A stretch of 64,000 bases of DNA from Leptofilum sp965223285 (GTDB lineage: Bacteria > Chloroflexota > Anaerolineae > Promineifilales > Promineifilaceae), in the NCBI RefSeq assembly GCF_965223285.1, contig NZ_OZ244997.1:1116001-1180000 (forward strand), read 5' to 3'. Below, in pieces: positions 16,888-25,454 of the stretch (position 1 is the stretch's first letter; the number at the start of each line of letters is the position of its first letter). The translations under genes were made by a program, and so were the position numbers. The notes under the pieces were generated by a model. The model was given only the letters and a program-made list of their open reading frames with translations, ran no database searches and was not told the origin of the DNA.

Positions 16888-17229
16888 ATGAACAAGGGGC
16901 TGAACAAAGTTATGATTATTGGTTGGGTCGATGGCGAGCCAGAAGTGCGCGAGACGCCCAATGGCCGATCAGTTGCTTCGTTCAGCGTCGCCACTTCCCG
17001 CACTTGGACTTCATCAGATGGAGCCAAGCATGAAGAGACGGAATGGTTTAATGTTGTTGCCTGGGGCAATTTGGCCGAGATTAGCAGCAAACGTCTGGGA
17101 CACGGCAAGCAAGTGTATGTAGAAGGGCGGTTGCAAACCCGCAGTTGGGATGACAGCAACGGGCAAAAGCATTTTCGGACAGAAGTGATTGCTCATGAGC
17201 TAATTGCCATGGCAGAAAACAATATTTAG
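16888..17229 (+). CDS. ssb: Single-stranded DNA-binding protein without an acidic tail
   Basis: The OB-fold of SSB is clear: NKVMIIGWVDGEPEVRETPNG at the start, TSDGAKHEETEWFNVVAWG in the middle and GKQVYVEGRLQTRSW near the end. It coats single-stranded DNA during replication and repair. At 113 residues it ends right after the OB-fold (AMAENNI) and lacks the glycine/proline linker and the acidic DDDIPF-type tip that usually recruits partner proteins. Its place between rpsF and rpsR is the standard one for the main SSB, so the missing tail is notable unless another ssb exists elsewhere. Confidence 0.92.
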   Translation: MNKGLNKVMIIGWVDGEPEVRETPNGRSVASFSVATSRTWTSSDGAKHEETEWFNVVAWGNLAEISSKRLGHGKQVYVEGRLQTRSWDDSNGQKHFRTEVIAHELIAMAENNI

Positions 17230-17278
17230 CCACTGAGGCTTTTCTCAATGGGTGTTTTTAATTTTTGCGAGGATAAAA

Positions 17279-17509
17279 ATGCGTTCTAGAAATCGTGGTC
17301 CAAGAAGAAAACGGGCCTGCAACTTTTGTGTAGATGGTGTGAAAGTAATTGATTACAAGCAGCATGAGATGTTGAGTCGGTATGTGAATGAATTCGGCCG
17401 TATCCGCCCCCGGCGGCAAACGGGCACCTGCGCCAAACATCAGCGGGCTTTGGCTGTGGCGGTCAAGCGCGCCCGGCATATCGCCTTGCTGCCGTTTGCA
17501 GACGAGTAA
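17279..17509 (+). CDS. rpsR: Small ribosomal subunit protein S18
   Basis: The start at 17279 (MRSRNRGPRRKRACNFC) gives 76 residues, the usual length of bS18. The conserved core IDYKQHEMLSRYV and the C-terminal TGTCAKHQRALAVAVKRAR are present, as are cysteines (CNFC) seen in zinc-binding versions. It assembles with S6 on 16S rRNA. GCGAGGA precedes the ATG; the nine-codon upstream extension is not part of the family. Confidence 0.95.
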   Translation: MRSRNRGPRRKRACNFCVDGVKVIDYKQHEMLSRYVNEFGRIRPRRQTGTCAKHQRALAVAVKRARHIALLPFADE

Positions 17510-17521
17510 ACAACCAAAATT

Positions 17522-18853
17522 ATGGCAAAGAAACAAGAAACAACTACGACATCTGATCAACGCCAAACGCGTAAAGAGGTGCTGCTGGCACGGAAGCAGG
17601 CACAACAAACGCGCCAAATTCGCATTGGTGTCGCGATTGTCGGTGGTTTGCTGCTGGTGGTTTTTTTGGCTGCCGTCATTAATGAATTGATCGTTGCGCC
17701 TAACCGAGCCGTTGCCATTGTTAATGAAGAAGAGATTTCATTGAGCGATTGGCAAGACCGGGTGCGTTTTGAGCGTGCCCAGCGCATCATTTTGCTGGAA
17801 AATCAGCTTGAAGCCTTCCAGAATAATGTGGGCGTTGTGCAACAATTTGCTGGACAAACAATCAACGAATTGTTGCAAAATGAGCAATTGGGTCAGGCAG
17901 CGTTGAACCAGATGATTGATGAGGTCATTATTAGACAGGCGGCCGAGGCGCGGGGCATTACGGTAACGGACGAGGATGTGCAAAACGAGATTGAGGAGAC
18001 GTTTAGCTTCTATGATGGTGGCTTGCCGACGCCGCTGCCAACGGCCACTGCCACGGTGGAGCCAACGCCTTCCATTACGCCGCTGCCAACGGCCGTTATC
18101 ACCGAAGTTTTGCCCACGAATACCCCAATCCCTACGGCTACGCTGGCACCAACCGGTACGGCCGCACCCACAGCCACGCCCGTCTCGGCGGAGGCCTTCC
18201 AGCAAGAATTTAGTGATTTCATGACCGAGTTTGAAGCGTTGGGCGTGTCTGAGGAGCTGTATCGGGAAATTGTACGGTCGCAGCTTTACCGTGAACAGTT
18301 GCTTGAACTTCTGGCAGACGAGGACGAACTGTCTGACGAAGCTGAACAGGTGAGCTTCTATGTGTTGCAGTTTAACACCGAGGAAGAAGCCAATGAGGCT
18401 GAAGCTCTGGTTGCAGACCAAGGGTTTTTACCCGTGTGGAATGAAGTTCGCAGCATCGTCCCCGATCCGGAATCAGGGTCTACGGCCGTTGCCAGCGAAG
18501 TGTTGTGGCGCACGCAAGCCGCAACGGTGAACAGTCTGGGAGCGGAGGTCGCGGAAGCTGCCTTTGAGCTACCCATTGGAGAGCCAAGCAGCATCATCTC
18601 CCGCACGGTGGATGCCCAGACAACGCGTTATTACCTGATTCAACTGTCGGGTAAGGAAGTACGGCCGTTGTCCGCTTCTGAATATCAAACATTGCAGCTA
18701 GAGAACCTGGCGGCTTTCATTGATGAGCAGCTTGCTGTTGGTGGTCTGACATTGACTGAGTACGACCGGGGTCGCACCCCGACCAATCCGGTGCTAGACC
18801 CGATCTTCACAACGCCGCCAACCGCCACGCCAGCCGTACCAACCGGCGGCTAA
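17522..18853 (+). CDS. Membrane-anchored SurA/PrsA-like peptidyl-prolyl isomerase
   Basis: The 443-residue protein has a basic cytoplasmic N-terminus, one membrane anchor (about 34-54), and a SurA N-terminal-like helical domain (LGQAALNQMIDEVIIRQAAE). A parvulin-type region follows (about 275-385: FYVLQFNTEEEANEA to LIQLSGKEVRPL). It should help exported proteins fold outside the membrane. A Thr/Pro-rich stretch of about 60 residues (about 165-222) is inserted within the helical domain, and another ends the protein. It follows rpsR by only 12 bases and so may be expressed with the ribosomal operon. Confidence 0.85.
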   Translation: MAKKQETTTTSDQRQTRKEVLLARKQAQQTRQIRIGVAIVGGLLLVVFLAAVINELIVAPNRAVAIVNEEEISLSDWQDRVRFERAQRIILLENQLEAFQNNVGVVQQFAGQTINELLQNEQLGQAALNQMIDEVIIRQAAEARGITVTDEDVQNEIEETFSFYDGGLPTPLPTATATVEPTPSITPLPTAVITEVLPTNTPIPTATLAPTGTAAPTATPVSAEAFQQEFSDFMTEFEALGVSEELYREIVRSQLYREQLLELLADEDELSDEAEQVSFYVLQFNTEEEANEAEALVADQGFLPVWNEVRSIVPDPESGSTAVASEVLWRTQAATVNSLGAEVAEAAFELPIGEPSSIISRTVDAQTTRYYLIQLSGKEVRPLSASEYQTLQLENLAAFIDEQLAVGGLTLTEYDRGRTPTNPVLDPIFTTPPTATPAVPTGG

Positions 18854-18908
18854 GCCAAACTGAACTGAAGTATAATAAGGTGTGTATCTGCGGATGCGCC
18901 ATCTAGAA

Positions 18909-18945
18909 AAATAAGGGTAGGTCTATGCTAGACCTGCCCTTATTT
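18909..18945 (+). terminator. Rho-independent-type terminator
   Basis: AAATAAGGGTAGGTCTA (18909-18925) pairs with 18929-18945 over 17 positions with one mismatch, leaving a three-base loop. The 3' arm ends in TTATTT. It lies about 55 bases after the PPIase stop and before the methyltransferase gene, and so closes the ribosomal operon. Confidence 0.75.
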
Positions 18946-18972
18946 GCGTGAATTGGCAGTTGGGGCAAAATC

Positions 18973-19746
18973 ATGCCCATGAATGATGAACCCATTTGGC
19001 TGGAAGGCACCATATCTGTTGAAGCGGCACTGCGTGGCAATGTGCGGCAGGTGACGGCCGTTTATGTGCAAAAGGGAAACGGCCGTCGTTGGGAGCGTCG
19101 TTTGGCAAAATTGCAGCGGCTCACCCAACAAAATGGCGTGTTGCTCAAGCTGGTGGATGAACAGTTCATCACTGACCGCGTAACGGGCTCCTCCCACGGT
19201 GGGGTGGTGGCAGAAGCAGGGCCACGTCACTTTGTATCGCTGGATTCGCTAGTGATGGGGGTGGAGCGGCCGTTTATCGTCATGCTAGATGGTATTGAAG
19301 ACCCTTACAACTTTGGGCAGGCACTACGCTCGCTGTACGCGGCGGGGGCGGCGGGCGTGGTGGTGCGCCCCCGCAACTGGTTTAGCGCAGCGGGTGTTGT
19401 CGCCCGCGCTTCGGCGGGTGTGTCTGAGCAAATGCCCATCGCTATTGCCGAAACGGCCGAACAGGCTGCTGATACATTTCGCCAACTGGGTCTTCGCATT
19501 GCCGCCACTAGCAACCAAAATGCCGTGCCGTTGTATGAAGCAAATTTGACCGAGCCGCTATTTTTACTGCTGGGTGGCGAAAAACGAGGCATCACCCGAT
19601 CTTTTCTAGTGCAAGCTGATTTAGTATTGCAGATTCCATATGCTAGGCTAAACTTTCGATATTCATTGGGCATTGTTGCCTCCTCAGCAATAATTGCCTT
19701 TGAGATTATGCGCCAAAGAAGGAATGAGCAACCTTATGTTAATTAG
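18973..19746 (+). CDS. TrmH/SpoU-family RNA 2'-O-methyltransferase
   Basis: The protein (257 residues) has an N-terminal substrate-binding domain and the SPOUT knot motifs: motif 1 around IEDPYNFGQALRSLYAAG, motif 2 LLLGGEKRGI, and a divergent motif 3 near the end (LNFRYSLGIVASSAI, where the usual sequence is closer to SLNVSVA). It should methylate a ribose in tRNA or rRNA using S-adenosylmethionine; the target is unknown. An ATG two codons further in (18979) is an equally good start. The downstream SGNH gene overlaps its 3' end. Confidence 0.85.
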   Translation: MPMNDEPIWLEGTISVEAALRGNVRQVTAVYVQKGNGRRWERRLAKLQRLTQQNGVLLKLVDEQFITDRVTGSSHGGVVAEAGPRHFVSLDSLVMGVERPFIVMLDGIEDPYNFGQALRSLYAAGAAGVVVRPRNWFSAAGVVARASAGVSEQMPIAIAETAEQAADTFRQLGLRIAATSNQNAVPLYEANLTEPLFLLLGGEKRGITRSFLVQADLVLQIPYARLNFRYSLGIVASSAIIAFEIMRQRRNEQPYVN

Positions 19747-21052
19747 TTTAACAGGATTCAAAGGAAATAAATCAAAATGGAAATCGATCGTAAACAGGCT
19801 TAGTTCAGTACTAATAGCCTTATTAAGTCTTGTTATTTCAATTGAAGTTGGCTTCCGTTTTTTTTATCGATTAATTCCCCTAGATGTCTGTGCATCAGAC
19901 CCAATTATCGGTGCCTACATTTGTCAACCTTATTTCGAGTATGATAATCCCATTCGGATTGGTTATCGATATACACCTGGCTTTCATTTAGAAGGTAGAT
20001 GGAATCCGGCTAATCCGCTTCAAGCAAACAAAGATAATAGTACTGCACCTACAAACCGGGATGATTCGTTTCACTATAGGTTTGTGGCAGATGAACACGG
20101 CTTTCCAAATGAACCATCAACTTGGCAGAATCAATACGACATTATAATTTCCGGTGATTCATTTACTATTCCTTCTGCACCTGTATCTTGGATAGAGCGG
20201 CTGGAGGAGCATGCAGGTCAGGAGATTTTAGCTTTGGGTGCTCCCAGTTGGAGTACTCTGAATGAAGTGGAAGCCATAAGACAGTTTGGAATGAATAAAA
20301 TGCCAAAATACGTTCTTCTACTTTTTTTTGATGGGAATGATTTAATTAATACTCAACAATACTTAGAACGCAAGGAAAGTGGCCTGGATTGGCGAGAATA
20401 CGATATGCAAGAGGTAAAATTATATCGACGGTTGCTCACACCCAAATTAGCAACATATTTATGGCGACAATTGTTTCCTCTTGAAGTAGAGGAAATAGTG
20501 GATTATCGTTATCCAGTGGTTGCCAGCACGGACGCAGGACCGATTGAAACAGTGTTTAAAGATGTTCATCTGTTACCGTTAAGCGCTGATTATGATACCC
20601 TGGCTGCTTCAGATGAGTTTGAGGCTGTAAAATCGGCATTAGTGTCTTTAAATGAAGATCTAGCCACTCAAGGCTCACAACTAATAGTGGTATACATTCC
20701 CAGTAAAGAGCATGTCCTATGGTCTCGTGTTTGGGATCCGGTGGATGTAAATAACGTATTGGAACGGACTGTAACCGTGACCTTGAACGAAGAAGATTCT
20801 GGCACGCTGCGATGGGAGCCAAATTACATAAGCTATGATCTCTTCAGCGAAACAATTCGGGCTCAGGAACAATTGTTTACTGACTTTACGTCCAAGGCTG
20901 ATATACTTTTCCTGAATTTGACACCCATTTTATGGAGGGGCAGCATTGAAAATGGGGAACTGTATCATTACGCGGATCCTCATTGGAATCAGGCAGGCAA
21001 TGATTTGGCAGCAGATGCTATCTGGGAATTTTTGGAATCTTTGGAGAAGTGA
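19736..21052 (+). CDS. SGNH-hydrolase-like membrane-anchored protein (AlgJ/AlgX type)
   Basis: The protein (about 438 residues) has an N-terminal membrane anchor (SSVLIALLSLVISIEVGFRFF) and an extracytoplasmic domain with all four SGNH blocks: IISGDSF (serine), ALGAPSWS (glycine), FFDGNDL (asparagine) and YADPHWNQAG (aspartate-histidine). Such enzymes add or remove acetyl groups on extracellular polysaccharides. Starts at 19724 or 19736 are both possible; both overlap the previous gene. The region is clearly more AT-rich than its neighbours and holds no ACGGCCGT, suggesting acquisition by transfer. No other polysaccharide gene is adjacent. Confidence 0.72.
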   Translation: MLISLTGFKGNKSKWKSIVNRLSSVLIALLSLVISIEVGFRFFYRLIPLDVCASDPIIGAYICQPYFEYDNPIRIGYRYTPGFHLEGRWNPANPLQANKDNSTAPTNRDDSFHYRFVADEHGFPNEPSTWQNQYDIIISGDSFTIPSAPVSWIERLEEHAGQEILALGAPSWSTLNEVEAIRQFGMNKMPKYVLLLFFDGNDLINTQQYLERKESGLDWREYDMQEVKLYRRLLTPKLATYLWRQLFPLEVEEIVDYRYPVVASTDAGPIETVFKDVHLLPLSADYDTLAASDEFEAVKSALVSLNEDLATQGSQLIVVYIPSKEHVLWSRVWDPVDVNNVLERTVTVTLNEEDSGTLRWEPNYISYDLFSETIRAQEQLFTDFTSKADILFLNLTPILWRGSIENGELYHYADPHWNQAGNDLAADAIWEFLESLEK

Positions 21053-21581
21053 CCCGCTTCGATGATTGCTTATACTGCTTCATCAGCTTTTTCCAGAAGA
21101 AGAGGGTGCTGCCTAGCCCAATAATGGTGCCAGAAAGCACAAAAGCAACGGCCGTTGCCGTGATGCCCACATATGATTCTGCCGGTACATTCAGGACGGT
21201 AACTACCAATCCCGCCACCGCCATCACCAAAACCCCACCAATCACGCCAAAAAGCGAACCCCAAATGAGTGCTTCGATGAGGGGAGAGGGGCCGGTAGAA
21301 ACGGCCGTTAATGCCGTTTGTAGGGTTGGGGGAAGCTCCTGAGTGGGAATGTTGCCCCCCATCTGCAATTTCAAAATCGCCCAATTCATTGCTTGCCGCT
21401 CTGATGGATCGCTAACCTCACGCAGAGAAAGGTAAACCTGCTCGCCACGCTGAATAACAGAACGGGCACTAAACTCATCAACCAGTCGCGCCTGAAGCAG
21501 TTGCTCACGCAGGGAAGGATTAGATATGAGCAGCAGCTCATTCTCTTCAAACGTGGGAAAAATCGGGTGGGTAAGCGTGGC
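21018..21581 (-). CDS. Uncharacterised protein with two C-terminal membrane segments
   Basis: This 187-residue protein (start ATG 21581; the frame is open to 21623) has a soluble N-terminal half of mixed helix and loop. Two long hydrophobic segments follow (LIWGSLFGVIGGVLVMAVAG and a second of AVAFVLSGTIIGLG type), and a short basic tail. I do not recognise the family. It converges with the SGNH gene and overlaps its last 35 bases. Two ACGGCCGT copies lie inside it, so it belongs to the resident genome. Confidence 0.55.
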   Translation of the reverse strand, partial: ATLTHPIFPTFEENELLLISNPSLREQLLQARLVDEFSARSVIQRGEQVYLSLREVSDPSERQAMNWAILKLQMGGNIPTQELPPTLQTALTAVSTGPSPLIEALIWGSLFGVIGGVLVMAVAGLVVTVLNVPAESYVGITATAVAFVLSGTIIGLGSTLFFWKKLMKQYKQSSKRVTSPKIPKIPR

Positions 21582-21664
21582 CATGATACTTGCATTATGG
21601 TTGCCAGCATCAAGCCTGGTCAATTGGACTTATGGTCTACACTCTCGCCGTTCACACCTGGGCG

Positions 21665-21673
21665 TGTTATAAT
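21665..21673 (+). promoter_or_regulatory. Extended -10 promoter element for sucCD
   Basis: TGTTATAAT at 21665-21673 is a perfect extended -10 (TG, one base, TATAAT). No good -35 box is seen at the expected distance, which is usual for extended -10 promoters. It lies about 114 bases before sucC. Confidence 0.55.
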
Positions 21674-21786
21674 TTTTGGGCTATTTTTGTAACAAATAGC
21701 AAACACATACGAGCCTGTTCGTACTTTCCAAACAAACCATCCAGTTAAAAAATTGATGGAAAAATCCCCACTAAAGGAGTGAATAC

Positions 21787-22944
21787 GTGAATCTGCACGA
21801 ATACCAAGCAAAACGGCTGTTTGCCGAACATGGTGTGCCGATTCCCAATGGTGATGTGGCCTCGACACCGGCTGAGGCGCGTGAAATTGCCCGGGAATTA
21901 GGCGGCAAAGTGGTCGTCAAGTCACAAGTGCTTATTGGCGGTCGTGGCAAGGCTGGCGGCATTAAGCTAGCAAACGATCCTGACGAAGCTGAAGCAATGG
22001 CCAGCCAAATTTTAGGCATGGACATTAAGGGCTTTCAGGTAAATAAGGTGCTCATTGATGAGCAATCGCCGGGCGGAATTGACCAAGAAATCTATCTGGC
22101 AGTGCTGATCGACCGGGCACGGCGGCGTCCGATGGTGATGGCTTCGGCAGAAGGTGGCATGGACATCGAAGAAGTAAACGAACGCAGTCCAGAGAAGATT
22201 TTTCGTGTGCATGTGGAGCCTGCGCTAGGCGTTCGTGGTTATCAATCTACCTATCTGGCTTCTTCCATGGATTTGCCTCGTGAACTGTGGCGCGATTTTC
22301 ACAAAGTCGTATCCGGTTTGTACGCCTGTTTTATTGCCAATGACGCTTCGCTTACAGAAATTAATCCACTTGTCATTACCGGTACAGGCAAGCTAATGGC
22401 TCTTGATGGCAAGATGTCTATCGACGATAATGGATTGTCTCGCCAGCCGAGATTGGCCGAGATGCGGGATGTCGATGAAGAAACGGCCGCAGAAAAAGAA
22501 GCGCGTCTCAGTGGCATCAACCTTATTCAGCTGGATGGCAATATCGGCTGTATGGTAAACGGGGCCGGTTTGGCCATGGCAACCATGGACGTGGTGAAGA
22601 AATTTGGCGAAGAGCATAATTGCGCCCCAGCCAACTTCCTGGACATTGGCGGTGGTGCCAAAGCAGAGCAGGTTGCTACTGCACTCCGCCTCATCTTGTC
22701 AGATAAAAGCGTGAAGGCCGTGCTGATCAATATCTTTGGCGGTATTACCCGTGGGGATGAAGTTGCGAAAGGCATTATTGAAGCCTTAGACCAGGTGCAA
22801 ATAGACGTGCCGATGGTGGTGCGCCTGGCGGGAACAAATGCAGCAGAAGGGATGGCGATTTTGGCAGATTCAGAAATGGAAACGGCCGTAACCCTCTCAG
22901 ATGCTGCCCAAAAAGCGGTTGCCGCCGCAAAGGGGGCCAAATAA
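21787..22944 (+). CDS. sucC: Succinyl-CoA synthetase beta subunit
   Basis: The 385-residue protein is normal in length. It opens with the ATP-grasp start NLHEYQAKRLFAEHGVPIP, carries the glycine-rich SQVLIGGRGKAGGIKLA segment, and has the conserved GNIGCMVNGAGLAMATMD and FLDIGGGA of the ligase domain. With SucD it converts succinyl-CoA and ADP or GDP plus phosphate to succinate and a nucleoside triphosphate in the TCA cycle. The start is GTG at 21787, preceded by AAAGGAG. Its stop overlaps the ATG of sucD (TAATG), so the two are translationally coupled. Confidence 0.95.
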   Translation: MNLHEYQAKRLFAEHGVPIPNGDVASTPAEAREIARELGGKVVVKSQVLIGGRGKAGGIKLANDPDEAEAMASQILGMDIKGFQVNKVLIDEQSPGGIDQEIYLAVLIDRARRRPMVMASAEGGMDIEEVNERSPEKIFRVHVEPALGVRGYQSTYLASSMDLPRELWRDFHKVVSGLYACFIANDASLTEINPLVITGTGKLMALDGKMSIDDNGLSRQPRLAEMRDVDEETAAEKEARLSGINLIQLDGNIGCMVNGAGLAMATMDVVKKFGEEHNCAPANFLDIGGGAKAEQVATALRLILSDKSVKAVLINIFGGITRGDEVAKGIIEALDQVQIDVPMVVRLAGTNAAEGMAILADSEMETAVTLSDAAQKAVAAAKGAK

Positions 22945-23822
22945 TGAGCATTCTCGTCGATAAAAATACGCGGTTAGTTGTTCAGGGCATCACGGGTCGG
23001 GAAGGTAGCTTCCATACGACTCAAATGATTGCTTACGGCACAAACGTGGTTGGTGGTGTAACACCCGGCAAAGGTGGCCAATGGTTTAGCACCGATGACA
23101 AAAAGGTACCCGTTTTTGATACGGTGAAGGAAGCTGTCGCCGCGACAGATGCCAACGCTTCTCTCATTTTTGTTCCGGCGCGCTTTGCCGTAGACGCGAT
23201 CTACGAAGCGGCTGATGCTGGCGTAGAGCTCGTCATCTGCCTCACAGAGCATATTCCCGTGCTGGATATGATCGCTGCCCGTGCTTACCTCGACACACGC
23301 AGCGTCCGCCTCATAGGGCCGAACTGCCCCGGTTTACTGACCCCTGGCGAAGCCAAAGTGGGCATTATCCCTGGCTCCATTGCTATGCCGGGCAATGTGG
23401 GCGTGGTGTCCAAGAGTGGCACGCTCACTTATGAGGTTATTGATGCGTTGACCAAGCTGAGAATAGGCCAATCCACCTGTGTGGGCATTGGGGGCGATCC
23501 CATTGCCGGAACCAACTTTATAGATGTTCTGACCTTGTTTGAAGATGATCCAGCTACCGAGCAAATTGTGATGATTGGCGAAATCGGCGGCAATGCGGAA
23601 GAGCAGGCAGCAGCTTACATTGCCCAACACGTTACCAAGCCGGTCACTTCCTTCATCGCTGGTCGGACGGCTCCTCCCGGCAAGCGGATGGGACATGCTG
23701 GTGCCATTGTGGAGGGCAAGAGCGGTACGGCCGAAAGCAAGGTTGAGGCTTTGCGTGCTGCTGGCGTGCGCGTGGCCGACAACCCAGACGATATTGCCAA
23801 GATCGTCGCTTCACGACAGTAA
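22944..23822 (+). CDS. sucD: Succinyl-CoA synthetase alpha subunit
   Basis: The 292-residue protein matches SucD throughout. It has the CoA-binding N-terminus (TRLVVQGITGREGSFHT), IGPNCPGLLTPGEAK, and the active-site phospho-histidine in RMGHAGAIVEG, with the following GTAESK loop. It forms the catalytic complex with SucC. It overlaps sucC by one base and is followed by a hairpin, so sucCD appears to be a two-gene operon. Confidence 0.96.
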   Translation: MSILVDKNTRLVVQGITGREGSFHTTQMIAYGTNVVGGVTPGKGGQWFSTDDKKVPVFDTVKEAVAATDANASLIFVPARFAVDAIYEAADAGVELVICLTEHIPVLDMIAARAYLDTRSVRLIGPNCPGLLTPGEAKVGIIPGSIAMPGNVGVVSKSGTLTYEVIDALTKLRIGQSTCVGIGGDPIAGTNFIDVLTLFEDDPATEQIVMIGEIGGNAEEQAAAYIAQHVTKPVTSFIAGRTAPPGKRMGHAGAIVEGKSGTAESKVEALRAAGVRVADNPDDIAKIVASRQ

Positions 23823-23832
23823 TCGGTATTCC

Positions 23833-23867
23833 GTAATCGGTGGTCGGTAATTCCGTTCACCGATTAC
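23833..23867 (+). terminator. Hairpin after sucCD
   Basis: GTAATCGGTG (23833-23842) pairs perfectly with CACCGATTAC (23858-23867). Further partial copies of the same word (AATCGG, GGTCGGTAAT) surround it. The 3' arm is followed by TTTTC, so it probably terminates sucCD, ending just before rsmD. Confidence 0.55.
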
Positions 23868-23892
23868 TTTTCAATGATTACCCTTCACCGAA

Positions 23893-24462
23893 ATGCGTGT
23901 TATTAGCGGGAGTGCCAGAGGGAGCCGGCTGAAGCGAGTGCCGGGGGATGCGACTCGCCCCATTATGGATCGCGTGAAAGAGAGCTTGTTCAACATTTTG
24001 GGCAAGGTGGATGGCGAGGTGTGGCTGGATCTGTTTGCCGGAACGGGGCAGGTAGGTATTGAGGCTCTTAGCCGGGGTGCCGATGAGGTCGTTTTCATCG
24101 ACAAGGTGCGCCAAGCTATCAAAACTATCGAGGCGAATCTGAAAACGACGCGCCTGCAAGAGCGTGCCCAAGTGGTGCAAGCGGATGCGTTTGATTATTT
24201 GAACCGGAGTGCAGTGGAGGGCAAAAACGGCCGTTTCCACCTCATTTACGTCGCGCCACCGCAATATTTAGGTTTATGGCAGCAGGTAATGGATGTTTTG
24301 GATGAACGACCGTCTGCCTGGTTAACTTCTGCTGGTATTGTAGTGGTGCAAATCGACCCCAAAGAGTATGAATCCCTCACCCTGCAAAATTTATCGTTGT
24401 ATGACAGTCGGACGTACGGCAATACCCAACTTTGCTTTTATGAACAGCTCAGTGAGGATTAG
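23893..24462 (+). CDS. rsmD: 16S rRNA m2G966-type methyltransferase, altered motif IV
   Basis: The 189-residue protein fits RsmD in length and layout: MRVISGSARGSRLK, PIMDRVKESLFNIL and the SAM-binding WLDLFAGTGQVGIEALSRGA. RsmD methylates guanine 966 (E. coli numbering) of 16S rRNA in the small subunit. The catalytic motif IV, normally DPPY or DPPF, reads YVAPPQYLGLW here, so the aspartate is replaced by alanine. The rest of the motif is kept, so this may be a lineage variant rather than loss of activity. It stands alone between hairpins. Confidence 0.85.
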   Translation: MRVISGSARGSRLKRVPGDATRPIMDRVKESLFNILGKVDGEVWLDLFAGTGQVGIEALSRGADEVVFIDKVRQAIKTIEANLKTTRLQERAQVVQADAFDYLNRSAVEGKNGRFHLIYVAPPQYLGLWQQVMDVLDERPSAWLTSAGIVVVQIDPKEYESLTLQNLSLYDSRTYGNTQLCFYEQLSED

Positions 24463-24467
24463 TGAAT

Positions 24468-25253
24468 TTATTGTTGCAATGTCACCTGAATCACGCATTG
24501 GGCAATGATATTTTCCGACTGATCCGCAGCTGACAGCCGAATGAGGTAAGGGCCAGATTGCCACTGGCTCAGATTCACGCTACCCAGAAACCCATTATCT
24601 ACAGTCTGTTCAACATTGCGCCCCAAGAGTGAAGCCCACTGGCCACCAGTCTGCGGGCCGTTGGCTTCCAGCGTGTAATATCCAAACGCTTCAAAATCGG
24701 CCGTGCCGTTGAAAACAATGGTGCCTGATACTACCGAGCCATTGCGCGGCTCTAAAATGTTGAGTTGCACGGTGCAGCCCACAGAGGGGGTAGGGGGTGG
24801 TAAAGGTGTGCCAACGGCCGTTGTTGTTTCCGCAGGGGCTGTTTCATCAGCAGGATTTGGGGCTGGTTCGCCAGGGTTGCCCGCCAGGGTAATAGTTGGT
24901 ACCAGTGGTGGCGTGGACGTGGGCTGGCGCGTTAGCAGCGGTGTAGGAGAAGATAGCGGTGTGCGAAAAATATCTGGTGTGGGGGTCGGATCGCGCATGA
25001 GCGTTGGCGGCAGCGTGGGGGCGATCTGATCGTTCACGTAATACACCCCACCGATAATGCTTGCCAAAATTATAATGACAATCAGGGCGGTGTTTCGCGC
25101 CTGCGTATTGGTCTCTCGCTCCAGGTTGAAGATAGCAACGCGCAGCTGCCGCTGTGCCCGAATAAATTGGCTAATGTACCAAAACAGCCCCAAAGCTGAG
25201 ACAATATAAATCCAGACATCGTTGCGCAGAATGAAGACGTAAAATTGATCCAT
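24468..25253 (-). CDS. Membrane-anchored protein with Thr/Pro linker and extracellular Ig-like domain
   Basis: From ATG 25253 the protein is 261 residues. It has two hydrophobic segments near the N-terminus (about 10-28 and 55-75) flanking a basic helix, a Thr/Pro-rich linker of roughly 80 residues (TPTPDIFRTPLSSPTPLLT), then a compact beta domain of about 100 residues (VQLNILEPRNGSVVSGTIVF). The C-terminal domain resembles an Ig-like or bacterial surface beta-sandwich. The layout is the same as in several proteins between 40 and 53 kb. Function unknown. Confidence 0.65.
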   Translation of the reverse strand: MDQFYVFILRNDVWIYIVSALGLFWYISQFIRAQRQLRVAIFNLERETNTQARNTALIVIIILASIIGGVYYVNDQIAPTLPPTLMRDPTPTPDIFRTPLSSPTPLLTRQPTSTPPLVPTITLAGNPGEPAPNPADETAPAETTTAVGTPLPPPTPSVGCTVQLNILEPRNGSVVSGTIVFNGTADFEAFGYYTLEANGPQTGGQWASLLGRNVEQTVDNGFLGSVNLSQWQSGPYLIRLSAADQSENIIAQCVIQVTLQQ

Positions 25254-25454
25254 GATAGCTTCGCAAGTTACACACACAAACAAGTGGCGCACAATGTTGT
25301 GCGCCGCCTGATTTTAGCTGATTTATTGCTTAATACCTGTCCGAATATTAGCCACAGAGTGCAGATTTTTGAGACGCAAGTTTATTTCTCAGATTTCTCT
25401 TTTTTCTCTATGGCTTTTTCGGATAGGTTCTTGGTTGATAATTGTATCTTGGAA

